Shown: positions 7,040-14,270, counted from the stretch's first letter. The stretch: DNA of 19,278 nucleotides from Cytophagales bacterium (GCA_020063545.1 JAGUUF010000245.1:1-19278); one strand, 5' to 3'. The notes: generated from the sequence alone by a model not told the origin. Numbers and translations: made by a program.

Positions 7040-8341
7040 TCAATTAAAAATATACCTGAACCGTAGCGCTATATCATAAGTAACAGGTGTTATCTCCCGG
7101 CTGATATCCGGCTTATAAATGGAATTAAACGCATACCGGATGCCCGGGTTTACGGCAATCCGGTAATGTGCTCCAAACCGGTAGCTTAGTTCAGTGCCCA
7201 CAATACCGCTAAAATTGACCGACCGGTAAGGCGAAGCCTCTCCGGCTTTCTGGGTAATACCGGCAACATTGTCGTTATCGGGCGTAAGGGTGTTTTGAAT
7301 GAAGAAATCCGTAGCTACCCCGCCATTCAGTTGTATGGCAAAATCACGGTCAAGGAGTACATAGCCTGCCTGAACCGGCACCGAAACATACTGTAGGTTA
7401 CTGTTCACTTCATACGGGCTGGTTGCCACCAGGTTTGATTGCCGGTCGATATAGTCATCCAGCGAAGCTACCGCGGTAGTTGCTTCCATGCTGAATGAAC
7501 TGGAGGTGTAGGAGGCGCTTTGGCTCAGGTAGGTAACACCCCCCTGCAACACAAACCGGTTGCCCATGCGCCCGCCAACAGATGCGCCAACCGAGTAGCT
7601 CATGCCGGCTGATGAGTTGCCGGTGGCATTAAAACTACTCGTTCCGGCAGAGGTGCCTGCGTTGGGATCAAAAGTTCCTGCACCGAACCCGATGGAAGTC
7701 CACAACTGTTCACGCTTGCGGCTTTTATCATGCTTTTTATTCATGGCTTTCTCTTCATCAGCAAGTTTTGCAAGCAACACCATTCCGGGATCGGCCACCG
7801 GCTCAGTTTTTGGAAAGGATAGTTCCGGATTCCTGAACGAATAAAGCACAGGCATCTTCCTTGAAGTGCCCGTACGATGCTGGCGTCTCTCCAAGCCCGG
7901 TTCCCGGGTGGTCGCTTCACGGTCTGGAACCAAAACATTTACACCGGACCGTAATGTAGTTCCTTTCTTAACCTCTACAACATTGTGCCGCATAACCGGT
8001 TGAGTTTCAGCAAGACTTTCGGTATTAGACATACGCCCGGGAAAATCACCGGTCGGCTTTTTAGCCAAATCATCTGAAGTTATGCGTTCTACAGGCTCGA
8101 GGTTAGTTATTTCCGGAGCCACCGGTTGGTTAAGCGAAAAGAAGTACAGGGAACCAGCTCCTGCCGCAAGCGTTACCGAAGCAGCCGCAAGCCACCGGTA
8201 CACAACAAGCTGCCTGCGTACCGCAGCTCCTGATGCCTTCTCTAAATCAAGTTCAATGCCCGTCCACACCGATTCCGGTGGGGTTGCCTCGGCACCATCA
8301 AAGGCCGCTTTCCACTCATCTTCAAACCTGCGCTTCGCCAT
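7040..8341 (-). CDS. Membrane-anchored outer-membrane barrel protein, sigma-linked
   Basis: This 433-residue protein has an unusual layout. Residues 1-46 are a charged, presumably cytoplasmic helix-rich segment (EDEWKAAFDGAEATPPESVW). Residues about 48-69 form one hydrophobic helix. Residues 70-214 are a polar, basic, low-complexity linker. From about 215 on there are amphipathic strands typical of PorT-like outer-membrane barrels, ending in IALRFRYIFN. There is no ordinary signal peptide. Its start overlaps the end of the ECF sigma gene by 20 bp, which argues for translational coupling. By position and topology the N-terminus could act as an anti-sigma or sigma-docking segment; this is inference, and no zinc anti-sigma motif is present. 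Confidence 0.75.
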   Translation of the reverse strand: MAKRRFEDEWKAAFDGAEATPPESVWTGIELDLEKASGAAVRRQLVVYRWLAAASVTLAAGAGSLYFFSLNQPVAPEITNLEPVERITSDDLAKKPTGDFPGRMSNTESLAETQPVMRHNVVEVKKGTTLRSGVNVLVPDREATTREPGLERRQHRTGTSRKMPVLYSFRNPELSFPKTEPVADPGMVLLAKLADEEKAMNKKHDKSRKREQLWTSIGFGAGTFDPNAGTSAGTSSFNATGNSSAGMSYSVGASVGGRMGNRFVLQGGVTYLSQSASYTSSSFSMEATTAVASLDDYIDRQSNLVATSPYEVNSNLQYVSVPVQAGYVLLDRDFAIQLNGGVATDFFIQNTLTPDNDNVAGITQKAGEASPYRSVNFSGIVGTELSYRFGAHYRIAVNPGIRYAFNSIYKPDISREITPVTYDIALRFRYIFN

Positions 8342-8900
8342 AGGGTTTATACATTCCTTCGTTACGTAATCGGTTCATCAGCAACATCCGGGCACGGGCA
8401 TACTGACTTTTGGATGTTCCCTCGGATATTCCCAGCATGCCGGCAATCTCCTTATGGCTGTATCCTTCAATGGCAAACAGGTTAAACACCACCTGGCACC
8501 CCTGTGGCAGGCCCTGAACCATTTCGATAAGCTGGGAAAATTGCACCCCGGACAAACTGATTTCGTGTTGCAGTAAATCGAGGTCTTCGATATCCACCAT
8601 CGGGTACAGGTAAAGCTTTTTACGATGGTGGTTGAGGGCCGTGTTCACCATAATCCTCGTCATCCACGTTTCAAGTTTAGCATCATGCCTAAAACCCTTT
8701 AACCCCTGAAACACCCTCACGAAACCCTCCTGAAGCATGTCCTCCGCTTCCATGGTGGATTTGGAATAGCGAAGGCAAACCACCATCATTTTTTTGCAAA
8801 AACGGTCGTACAAAGCCTTTTGGCAGGCTCTTTCCCCGTTGCGACACCCTTCAACAAGCTCGCGTTCACTGAGCATCCGGATTGTTCGGCCGTTTTGCAT
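8322..8900 (-). CDS. ECF-type RNA polymerase sigma factor
   Basis: This 192-residue sigma-70 family protein contains only regions 2 and 4. Region 2 spans about residues 25-98, with YSKSTMEAEDMLQEGFVRVF and the DNA-melting segment LETWMTRIMVNTALNHHRKK. Region 4 spans about 125-180, with the helix-turn-helix GYSHKEIAGMLGISEGTSKS that reads the -35 element. No region 1.1 or 3 is present, so it is an extracytoplasmic-function sigma. The first ATG is at 8900; an in-frame ATG at 8876 (MLSEREL) is an equally plausible start. It overlaps the downstream membrane/barrel gene by 20 bp, which suggests the two act together in envelope signalling. Its regulon cannot be read from this window. Confidence 0.93.
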   Translation of the reverse strand: MQNGRTIRMLSERELVEGCRNGERACQKALYDRFCKKMMVVCLRYSKSTMEAEDMLQEGFVRVFQGLKGFRHDAKLETWMTRIMVNTALNHHRKKLYLYPMVDIEDLDLLQHEISLSGVQFSQLIEMVQGLPQGCQVVFNLFAIEGYSHKEIAGMLGISEGTSKSQYARARMLLMNRLRNEGMYKPYGEAQV

Positions 8901-9034
8901 TATTAGACACTGGTGACAATTATACGGTTGGAAGCGATATGGAATAATTTAGCACAACATTAATACAGTAGCCTGTTAAAGAATAATCGGGTGAAGGACC
9001 GTAAAATTGTTTCGGAGGCCCTTATTTTTATGGC

Positions 9035-10309
9035 ATGCGCCTCCTGGTAATACTTGCAACACTTTCGGCCTGCACGGCTACCTATCAGCCCACAACGGAA
9101 TCGACTGGTAAAGTACTTGAACTGACCGATAAAGCATACGAGCCTGAAATAAAAACGGTGAGGTTGTACAACCTCGAAGGTATAGCCGCCCGGCCCGACC
9201 TGAACCCGGCCGTAGCCCGCATGGGCAACTGGACACTGGTGCTGGAATTTGATGACCTCCGCAACCAGCGCGATAATTATTACCTGCGCATAGTGCATTG
9301 CAACCATAACTGGGGCAGGTCAATGTTGCTTGACCTGGACTATATGCCCGAATACAACGAATACCCCATCACCGATTTTGAATTTTCGCTTGACACGCAG
9401 ATTCCGTATGTACACTACCGCATCCGGCTGCCCGCTGTAAAACTACCGGGTAATTACGTGGCGGTGGTTTACCGGGGTAGCGATCGGAATGATGTTGTTT
9501 TATCCAGGCGGTTTATGGTGTTCGACCCGCAGTTCACCTTTCTGCGCGAAGGCAGCCTGATTGGCCCCGGCACCCTTGCCGAACGCAATCAGCAAATCAA
9601 TTTTAAAATCAATTACAAAAATGCAGGGGTGATTAACCCCATGGAAACCATTAATGTAACGGTACGGCAAAACCAGCGTTGGGATAACCTGACCGAACAG
9701 GTTAAGCCAAGTTTTTTACGCGAGAACCTAAGCGAACTGGAATACCGTTTCTTCAGTGCCGACCGCTTTTTTAAAGGCGGTAACGAATTCAGGTTTTTCG
9801 ATTTGCGATCACTCATTTACCCCGGGCGCAATGTGGCACGCGTTGACCGTACCACAAAACCACCTAAGGCTTACCTTGAACCCGACCAAAGCCGGGCCGG
9901 TGATGTTTATTCTCAATACCTTGATTACAACGGAAGCTATATTCCGGATAACCTTGACGTAAGAAACACCAATGCCGCCAACTACATTGATGTAAATTTT
10001 ACCTTACTCAGCGAACCCGTAAACGGAGAAGTTTATATTTCGGGTGCCTTTACGGATTGGCGGCTAGACGCATCAACCAGGATGTACTACGACTCGACCC
10101 ACCAAGCGTATAAAACCAATTACCTGTTGCGCCAGGGTTGGTACGATTACCAGTACCTGGTAAAATCAACAACACTGCCACCCTATCATTTTGAGGGAAC
10201 CCATTACGAAACCGAAAACCTGTATGAAATATTTGTTTACTACAGGGCATTTCAGCCGCAGGCCGATTTGTTGTTGGGATACTTTTTATTGGGTGAAAAC
10301 AAACGCTAA
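9035..10309 (+). CDS. Type IX secretion system plug protein (DUF5103)
   Basis: This 424-residue protein matches DUF5103, the plug protein family of the T9SS. In Flavobacterium johnsoniae a member closes the periplasmic side of the SprA translocon when no cargo is engaged. Typical segments are EPEIKTVRLYNLEG near the N-terminus, WTLVLEFDDL, YYLRIVHCNHNW, HYRIRLPAVKLPGNYVAVVY and a C-terminal early-set-like domain with GEVYISGAFTDW and GWYDYQYLV. The signal peptide ends in LSAC with Cys13, a good lipobox, so it may be a lipoprotein in this organism. The overlapping ATG at 9030 is out of frame. It is divergent from the sigma gene by 134 bp and convergent with cas6. Confidence 0.9.
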   Translation: MRLLVILATLSACTATYQPTTESTGKVLELTDKAYEPEIKTVRLYNLEGIAARPDLNPAVARMGNWTLVLEFDDLRNQRDNYYLRIVHCNHNWGRSMLLDLDYMPEYNEYPITDFEFSLDTQIPYVHYRIRLPAVKLPGNYVAVVYRGSDRNDVVLSRRFMVFDPQFTFLREGSLIGPGTLAERNQQINFKINYKNAGVINPMETINVTVRQNQRWDNLTEQVKPSFLRENLSELEYRFFSADRFFKGGNEFRFFDLRSLIYPGRNVARVDRTTKPPKAYLEPDQSRAGDVYSQYLDYNGSYIPDNLDVRNTNAANYIDVNFTLLSEPVNGEVYISGAFTDWRLDASTRMYYDSTHQAYKTNYLLRQGWYDYQYLVKSTTLPPYHFEGTHYETENLYEIFVYYRAFQPQADLLLGYFLLGENKR

Positions 10310-10324
10310 GGCAGGTTACCACAA

Positions 10325-11128
10325 TTAGCGGGCATAAACTACATCCTGGCGGGCATTTCTTTGGGCAGGGTCGTTATGGGCAACATCTAGCATACCAAAG
10401 CCCTTGTGACAGAAATATCCAAGGCCGTGCTCATATACAAACTGCTGCACCTCCCGGGCCGCATACAGCGTAAACGGAAAGGTGTAGCCCCGCACCTCAA
10501 ACTTCACATCGTTATCGTATAGCGGGTAAATGCGGGCAAACTTCTTGTGGGCCTCCTGTATACGCTGCAGGTAATCTGCATCGGGAACAACCTGGAACTT
10601 ATAAAACGATGCCAGTTGCTCGGCCGAGAACTGGCCGGTATCTTCCATCCGCTTGATGGTGGCATCGTACAACAGATCCGAAAACTCATCGCTTTCCGGG
10701 TTAATAAACTTCTTGCTTTGCTCATCGTTGAAGCCCGCCTGTAACGGCACGATGGGTGAAATGCACAGGAACTTGGATTCATCGCCAATGTGTACCGGCT
10801 GCTCGTCCTCAACCGAATCGGGCACCAGGTGGAGGCTGCCAATCATGATATCCTTTTGCCCGAATACCTGCGAAAGAAAATAGTTGCGAAAGGCCTGGTC
10901 GGGGCAGGAAAATACCAGCGTAACCTTGGCGGAGTAAAAGTGAAGTCCTTTACGGCTGATTTTGGTTTGACCTTTAAGCCCGGAGAAGTTAAAATGCGTA
11001 AATGATTGGAACGACTTTTCAGGACCAAACAACAGCAGCCCTTTAATAAACTGTGCCAACAGGTATTGGTGATGAAAGGGTACATAGGCACCCCGGTTTT
11101 TAAGCGAAAAAATTATCCTGGTTCTCAC
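10325..11128 (-). CDS. cas6: Cas6-family CRISPR endoribonuclease, solo
   Basis: Cas6 enzymes cut precursor CRISPR RNA within the repeat in type I and III systems. This 267-residue protein has the usual length and fold landmarks: an N-terminal strand RTRIIFSLK, a helix entry YVPFHHQYLLAQFIKG (15-30) that supplies candidate catalytic residues His19, His20, Tyr22 and Lys29, and the C-terminal glycine-rich loop GLGYFCHKGFGML (235-247), fitting GhGxxxxxGhG. The start codon is GTG at 11128; no upstream in-frame ATG exists before a stop at 11182. It lies 122 bp downstream of ychF on the same strand. No other cas gene or repeat array is in the window, so its RNA target here is unknown. Confidence 0.85.
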   Translation of the reverse strand: MRTRIIFSLKNRGAYVPFHHQYLLAQFIKGLLLFGPEKSFQSFTHFNFSGLKGQTKISRKGLHFYSAKVTLVFSCPDQAFRNYFLSQVFGQKDIMIGSLHLVPDSVEDEQPVHIGDESKFLCISPIVPLQAGFNDEQSKKFINPESDEFSDLLYDATIKRMEDTGQFSAEQLASFYKFQVVPDADYLQRIQEAHKKFARIYPLYDNDVKFEVRGYTFPFTLYAAREVQQFVYEHGLGYFCHKGFGMLDVAHNDPAQRNARQDVVYAR

Positions 11129-11134
11129 ACCTCT

Positions 11135-11177
11135 AAAAAATAAAAAGGGGTTAAAAAATACTTCAACTGTAAACCCC
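11135..11177 (-). terminator. Hairpin plus U-tract just upstream of cas6
   Basis: On the minus strand GGGGTT (11177-11172) pairs with AACCCC (11152-11147) across a 19-base loop. It is followed at once by TTTTTATTTTTT (11146-11135). This resembles an intrinsic terminator, but it ends only six bases before the GTG of cas6. It may be a ychF terminator, an attenuator or a leader hairpin. Confidence 0.45.
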
Positions 11178-11213
11178 GCTTAATACTGATAATGAGCGGA
11201 TTATAAAACTAAG

Positions 11214-11241
11214 AAAAAATCATCAAGGCTGAAAAGCCATG
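11214..11241 (-). terminator. Weak intrinsic terminator after ychF
   Basis: On the minus strand CATGGCT and AGCCTTG form a 7-bp stem with one mismatch around a TTTC loop. A run of six T follows three bases later (11219-11214). It starts ten bases after the ychF stop, a normal place for a terminator. Confidence 0.45.
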
Positions 11242-11250
11242 TAAGAAATT

Positions 11251-12348
11251 TTACACATTAAACCGAAAATGCATGATATCGCCATCCTGAACAACGTATT
11301 CCTTGCCTTCTATGGCCATTTTACCTGCTTCTTTACATGCCTGCTCGGTCTTATATTTCTGATAATCAGGTAGTTTAATCACTTCAGCTTTAATAAAACC
11401 TTTCTCAAAGTCGGTATGTATTACTCCAGCCGCCTGTGGCGCCTTCCAGCCTCGCTTTATGGTCCACGCCCGTACTTCCTTTTCACCGGCTGTGAAGTAG
11501 GTTATCAAATCCAGCAGGTGGTAAGACGCACGTATCAGCCGGGTCAGGCCCGACTCCTCCAATCCATACTCCTTCAAAAAAACCTGCCGGTCGGCTTCAT
11601 TATCGAGCTCGGCAATCTGGGCTTCAATGGCGGCACATATAACCACCACCTCGGCTTGTTCGTCATTTACCAGTTCCTTAAGCCGTTCAACATGCTGGTT
11701 GCCGGTCAGCACCGAAGCCTCGTCAACATTGGCCGCATAAATAACAGGTTTGGCGGTAAGCAGTTGCAGGTCGGCAATCGCCAACCGCTCTTCATCGGAA
11801 ACCTTAACCCAGCGGGCATTCTTTCCGGCCAGCAGGGCATCTTTATACACCTGAAGTGTAGCCAATTCCTTTTTAGCTTTGGCGTCCCCGCTTTTTGCAA
11901 TCTTCTCAACCCGGTTGATTTTCTTTTCCACCGATTCCAGATCCTTCAACTGAAGCTCGGTGTCAATTATCTCCTTATCAGCAACGGGGTCAACACGGCC
12001 GTCAACATGCACGATGTTGTCGTTCTCAAAACAGCGTACAACATGCACAATGGCATCGACTTCGCGGATGTTGGCCAGAAACTGGTTGCCCAGCCCCTCA
12101 CCTTTGCTGGCCCCCTTCACCAATCCGGCTATATCCACAAACTCAATGGTGGTAGGAACTACCCGCTGTGGCTTAACCAGGGCTTCCAGTATTTTTAAAC
12201 GTTCATCCGGCACGCTTATGATGCCGATGTTGGGTTCGATGGTGCAGAACGGAAAATTGGCCGCTTCGGCTTTGTTGTTTGAGAGTGCATTAAAAAGTGT
12301 TGACTTGCCCACGTTAGGTAACCCAACAATACCGCATTGCAGTGCCAT
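11251..12348 (-). CDS. ychF: Redox-regulated ribosome-binding ATPase YchF
   Basis: YchF is a universal Obg-family P-loop protein that binds ribosomes and, unlike most relatives, prefers ATP. This 365-residue protein is full length. G1 is GLPNVGKS (9-16), G3 is DIAG (72-75) followed by LVKGASKGEGLGNQFL, and the specificity motif is NVDE (207-210) in place of NKxD, which is the YchF hallmark for ATP use. A helical coiled-coil arm spans about 135-170. The C-terminal TGS domain (about 280-365) includes WTIKRGWKAPQAAGVIHTDF and ends DGDIMHFRFNV. It has its own promoter at 12376-12405. cas6 follows on the same strand, with two terminator-like hairpins between them. Confidence 0.96.
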   Translation of the reverse strand: MALQCGIVGLPNVGKSTLFNALSNNKAEAANFPFCTIEPNIGIISVPDERLKILEALVKPQRVVPTTIEFVDIAGLVKGASKGEGLGNQFLANIREVDAIVHVVRCFENDNIVHVDGRVDPVADKEIIDTELQLKDLESVEKKINRVEKIAKSGDAKAKKELATLQVYKDALLAGKNARWVKVSDEERLAIADLQLLTAKPVIYAANVDEASVLTGNQHVERLKELVNDEQAEVVVICAAIEAQIAELDNEADRQVFLKEYGLEESGLTRLIRASYHLLDLITYFTAGEKEVRAWTIKRGWKAPQAAGVIHTDFEKGFIKAEVIKLPDYQKYKTEQACKEAGKMAIEGKEYVVQDGDIMHFRFNV

Positions 12349-12375
12349 ACCAGGTGCTCGGATTTTTTAAGGGCG

Positions 12376-12405
12376 CAAAGATAGCCGAAAGCGGGATGCA
12401 ACAAA
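12376..12405 (-). promoter_or_regulatory. ychF promoter (-33 and -7 boxes)
   Basis: On the minus strand a TTTG (12405-12402) is followed after 18 bases by TATCTTTG (12383-12376). This matches the Bacteroidota major sigma consensus TTTG-N17 to 20-TAnnTTTG. The -7 box lies 27 bases before the ATG at 12348. The -33 box is formed from the U-tract of the upstream gene's terminator. Confidence 0.7.
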
Positions 12406-12433
12406 AAATCCCGGGAGGTTGTCCCGGGATTTT
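12403..12433 (-). terminator. Strong intrinsic terminator of the PUR-domain gene
   Basis: A perfect 12-bp stem, AAAATCCCGGGA (12405-12416) with TCCCGGGATTTT (12422-12433), closes a 5-base loop. On the minus strand it is followed by a run of six T (12408-12403). It lies 27 bases after the stop of the PUR-domain gene. The T-run on the other side gives it weak bidirectional character. Confidence 0.85.
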
Positions 12434-12460
12434 CCAATGCATGGGCGAGTAAAAGGTGGC

Positions 12461-12823
12461 TTAATCCCACCTTAGTTCACCGTCATCGGAAGCCGCTTTG
12501 GGTGAAGCGGCTACAATTTCTTCCGGCTGAACCTGGTCGAACTGGCTGAAATCTACGCCCGGCATCAGTTCATTCTTAACATGGTTCACCGTACTGGTAA
12601 GGGCTTCCATAAACTTGTTAAAATCTTCTTTGTACAAAAAGATTTTGTGCTTTTCGTAGGTAAAACCATCTTCCTTAAAACGCTTTTTACTCTCGGTAAT
12701 CGTCAGGTAAAAATCATTTGACCGGGTGGACTTTACATCGAAAAAATAGGTGCGCTTGCCAGCTTTTACTTTGGTAGAGAAAATCTCATCTCTGCCGTTT
12801 CCGTTCGATTTGTGCTCTTCCAC
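12461..12823 (-). CDS. PUR-domain nucleic-acid-binding protein (DUF3276)
   Basis: This 120-residue protein is the Bacteroidota PUR/DUF3276 family, related to eukaryotic Pur-alpha and Borrelia BpuR, which bind single-stranded or duplex nucleic acid. The core is at residues 12-75, with DEIFSTKVKAGKRTYFFDVK, FYLTITESKKRF and FTYEKHKIFLYKEDFNKFME: one PUR repeat of four strands and a helix. A single repeat implies dimerisation. The tail (90-120) is acidic and of low complexity. It has a good promoter at 12864-12894 and a strong terminator at 12403-12433, so it is probably transcribed alone. A G-rich motif sits right before its start on the opposite strand and could be a self-binding site. Confidence 0.9.
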   Translation of the reverse strand: MEEHKSNGNGRDEIFSTKVKAGKRTYFFDVKSTRSNDFYLTITESKKRFKEDGFTYEKHKIFLYKEDFNKFMEALTSTVNHVKNELMPGVDFSQFDQVQPEEIVAASPKAASDDGELRWD

Positions 12824-12832
12824 AATCCTTCT

Positions 12833-12852
12833 GGTTTAGGGTTAGGTTTAGG
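12833..12852 (+). repeat. Telomere-like G-rich motif (four G-runs)
   Basis: The + strand reads GGTTTAGGGTTAGGTTTAGG, with four runs of two or three G separated by TTTA or TTA. It lies in the 5' leader of the PUR-domain gene, ten bases before its ATG on the other strand. It could fold as a two-layer quadruplex or be a purine-rich binding site. Confidence 0.6.
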
Positions 12853-12863
12853 TAATGCTCGTG

Positions 12864-12894
12864 TTAAGATAGTATTTTGGGCAATTATTGCAAA
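12864..12894 (-). promoter_or_regulatory. Promoter of the PUR-domain gene
   Basis: On the minus strand TTTG (12894-12891) is followed after 19 bases by TATCTTAA (12871-12864). The -33 box and spacing fit the Bacteroidota consensus; the -7 box has the TAnnTT core but not the final TG. The leader would be about 40 bases and contain the C-rich complement of the G-rich motif. Confidence 0.5.
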
Positions 12895-12950
12895 CTGATC
12901 GCAATTTTTAGGTATCTATACCCGTATAAACTTACCATACCTTTTGTGTT

Positions 12951-13853
12951 ATGAGGCTTAACCTGGATGCTATTCACCAGCCGGCCAGCCTGGAATTGCT
13001 GGCCCGCCAACTGGTAGAGGGGTTTATTACGGGGCTTCATAAATCGCCTTACCACGGCTTTTCGGTTGAGTTTGCCGAGCACCGGCTTTACAACGAAGGG
13101 GAAAGCACCCGGCATGTAGACTGGAAAGTATATGCCCGCACCGACAGGCTGTTTACCAAGCGCTATGAAGAGGAAACGAACATGCGCTGCCTCATTGCGA
13201 TTGACACCTCCCCTTCCATGTTTTACCCCACACAAAACCTGGCTAAAATCAGGTTCAGCATCATTGTATCGGCAGCGTTAATTACCCTGCTGAACCGCCA
13301 GCGCGATGCGGCAGGGCTCTGTCTTTTTTCCGATTCAATCCGAACGCTCACACCGGTCAAATCAACACCTACCCACCGCGAAAAACTGCTGATTATCCTG
13401 GAAAACCTCTTGAAGGAACCCATGCCCAACACACAGTCGGCTGTTGCCGGGGTGCTGCACGAAGTAGCTGAAAAAATACACAAACGATCGCTGGTCGTAA
13501 TCTTCAGCGATATGTTTGATTCCGACAATACCGAGGAGCTTTTTAAATCGCTCCAGCATTTAAAGCATAACAAACATGAGGTAATTGTTTTTCATGTGAT
13601 GGATCATGCATCAGAACTGCGCTTTGAATTTGAAGACAGGCCGGTTGAATTTATTGACCTGGAGGGCGGACAAAAACTGAAACTTAACCCGGCCGATGTA
13701 CGGGAGCATTACAGGCTGGAGGCCGATAAATTTTACAATGCGCTTAAAATGCGGTGCAACCAGTATAAAATAGATTTCGTTCCGACCGATGTGCAAACCG
13801 ATGTTAACACCATCCTTCAGACTTACCTGATTAAACGGGCCCGAATGAAATAA
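12951..13853 (+). CDS. DUF58 domain protein with VWA-like fold
   Basis: This 300-residue protein matches DUF58, found in MoxR AAA+ ATPase / VWA operons such as the Bacteroides aerotolerance (bat) cluster. The diagnostic segment is FAEHRLYNEGESTRHVDWKV (41-60) and the following YARTDRLFTKRYEEET. A von Willebrand A-like metal site is complete in DTSPS (85-89, DxSxS), with a later FSDMFDSD. There is no transmembrane helix, so it is cytoplasmic. A MoxR partner is normally adjacent, but none is in this window. It is divergent from the PUR gene by 127 bp and ends 18 bp from the convergent ferredoxin. A chaperone-like role in complex assembly is a family inference. Confidence 0.88.
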   Translation: MRLNLDAIHQPASLELLARQLVEGFITGLHKSPYHGFSVEFAEHRLYNEGESTRHVDWKVYARTDRLFTKRYEEETNMRCLIAIDTSPSMFYPTQNLAKIRFSIIVSAALITLLNRQRDAAGLCLFSDSIRTLTPVKSTPTHREKLLIILENLLKEPMPNTQSAVAGVLHEVAEKIHKRSLVVIFSDMFDSDNTEELFKSLQHLKHNKHEVIVFHVMDHASELRFEFEDRPVEFIDLEGGQKLKLNPADVREHYRLEADKFYNALKMRCNQYKIDFVPTDVQTDVNTILQTYLIKRARMK

Positions 13854-13871
13854 TCAAAGCAGAGGTTAGTC

Positions 13872-14231
13872 TTAGCTCTGAACCACACCTTCCTGGTGAA
13901 GCCAGATTTTACGGGCCATCAAAACTTCTTTTGATTCTACATGGTCGGGATCAGGCACGCAGCAATCAACCGGGCAAACGGCCGCACATTGGGGCTCTTC
14001 ATGAAAGCCGGTGCACTCGGTACACTTGCCCGACACGATATAATAAAATTCGTCTGATACCGGCTTTTGCATCGCTTTGGCATCCAGGGTTGTTCCATCT
14101 ATCTCTACGGTTTCCAGTTTGGTACCCCCTGCCCAGTTCCATTCCCGTCCGCCTTCGTAGATGGCAGTGTTGGGACACTCGGGTTCGCATGCTCCGCAGT
14201 TAATGCATTCATCGGTAATCTTAATTGCCAT
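13872..14231 (-). CDS. 2[4Fe-4S] ferredoxin, Alvin type
   Basis: This 119-residue electron carrier holds two [4Fe-4S] clusters. The first set is C9-x2-C12-x2-C15-x3-C19-P. The second is C70-x2-C73-x8-C82-x3-C86-P, with the eight-residue insertion typical of ferredoxins from Allochromatium and related proteins, which have very low-potential clusters. Residues 25-65 form an unusually long spacer between the sets, containing a GREWNWAGGTKLE stretch. Extra Cys at 90 and 91 follow the last ligand. It is divergent from the acyl-CoA reductase gene by 88 bp; I recall these two being neighbours in other Bacteroidota genomes. Its redox partner is not identified by this window. Confidence 0.93.
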   Translation of the reverse strand: MAIKITDECINCGACEPECPNTAIYEGGREWNWAGGTKLETVEIDGTTLDAKAMQKPVSDEFYYIVSGKCTECTGFHEEPQCAAVCPVDCCVPDPDHVESKEVLMARKIWLHQEGVVQS

Positions 14232-14262
14232 GACTTGGTTATTTTCGCGTTCTAAAATTGTT

Positions 14263-14270
14263 CAAAAATA
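14263..14270 (-). promoter_or_regulatory. Candidate -7 box of the ferredoxin gene
   Basis: On the minus strand TATTTTTG matches TAnnTTTG and lies 31 bases before the ATG at 14231. No convincing -33 element is seen at normal spacing. Confidence 0.4.

Noticed and set aside
11129..11250. Mini CRISPR array or leader next to cas6
   Set aside because: No unit occurs twice in this 122-bp gap; only two unrelated hairpins are present.
11416..12198. 260-codon open frame on the + strand opposite ychF
   Set aside because: It is antisense to a clearly conserved GTPase-family gene and its translation shows no recognisable domain; it follows from codon bias of ychF.
12833..12852. True telomere or linear replicon end
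   Set aside because: Only four short irregular units lie inside a gene leader in the middle of the window; the resemblance is compositional.
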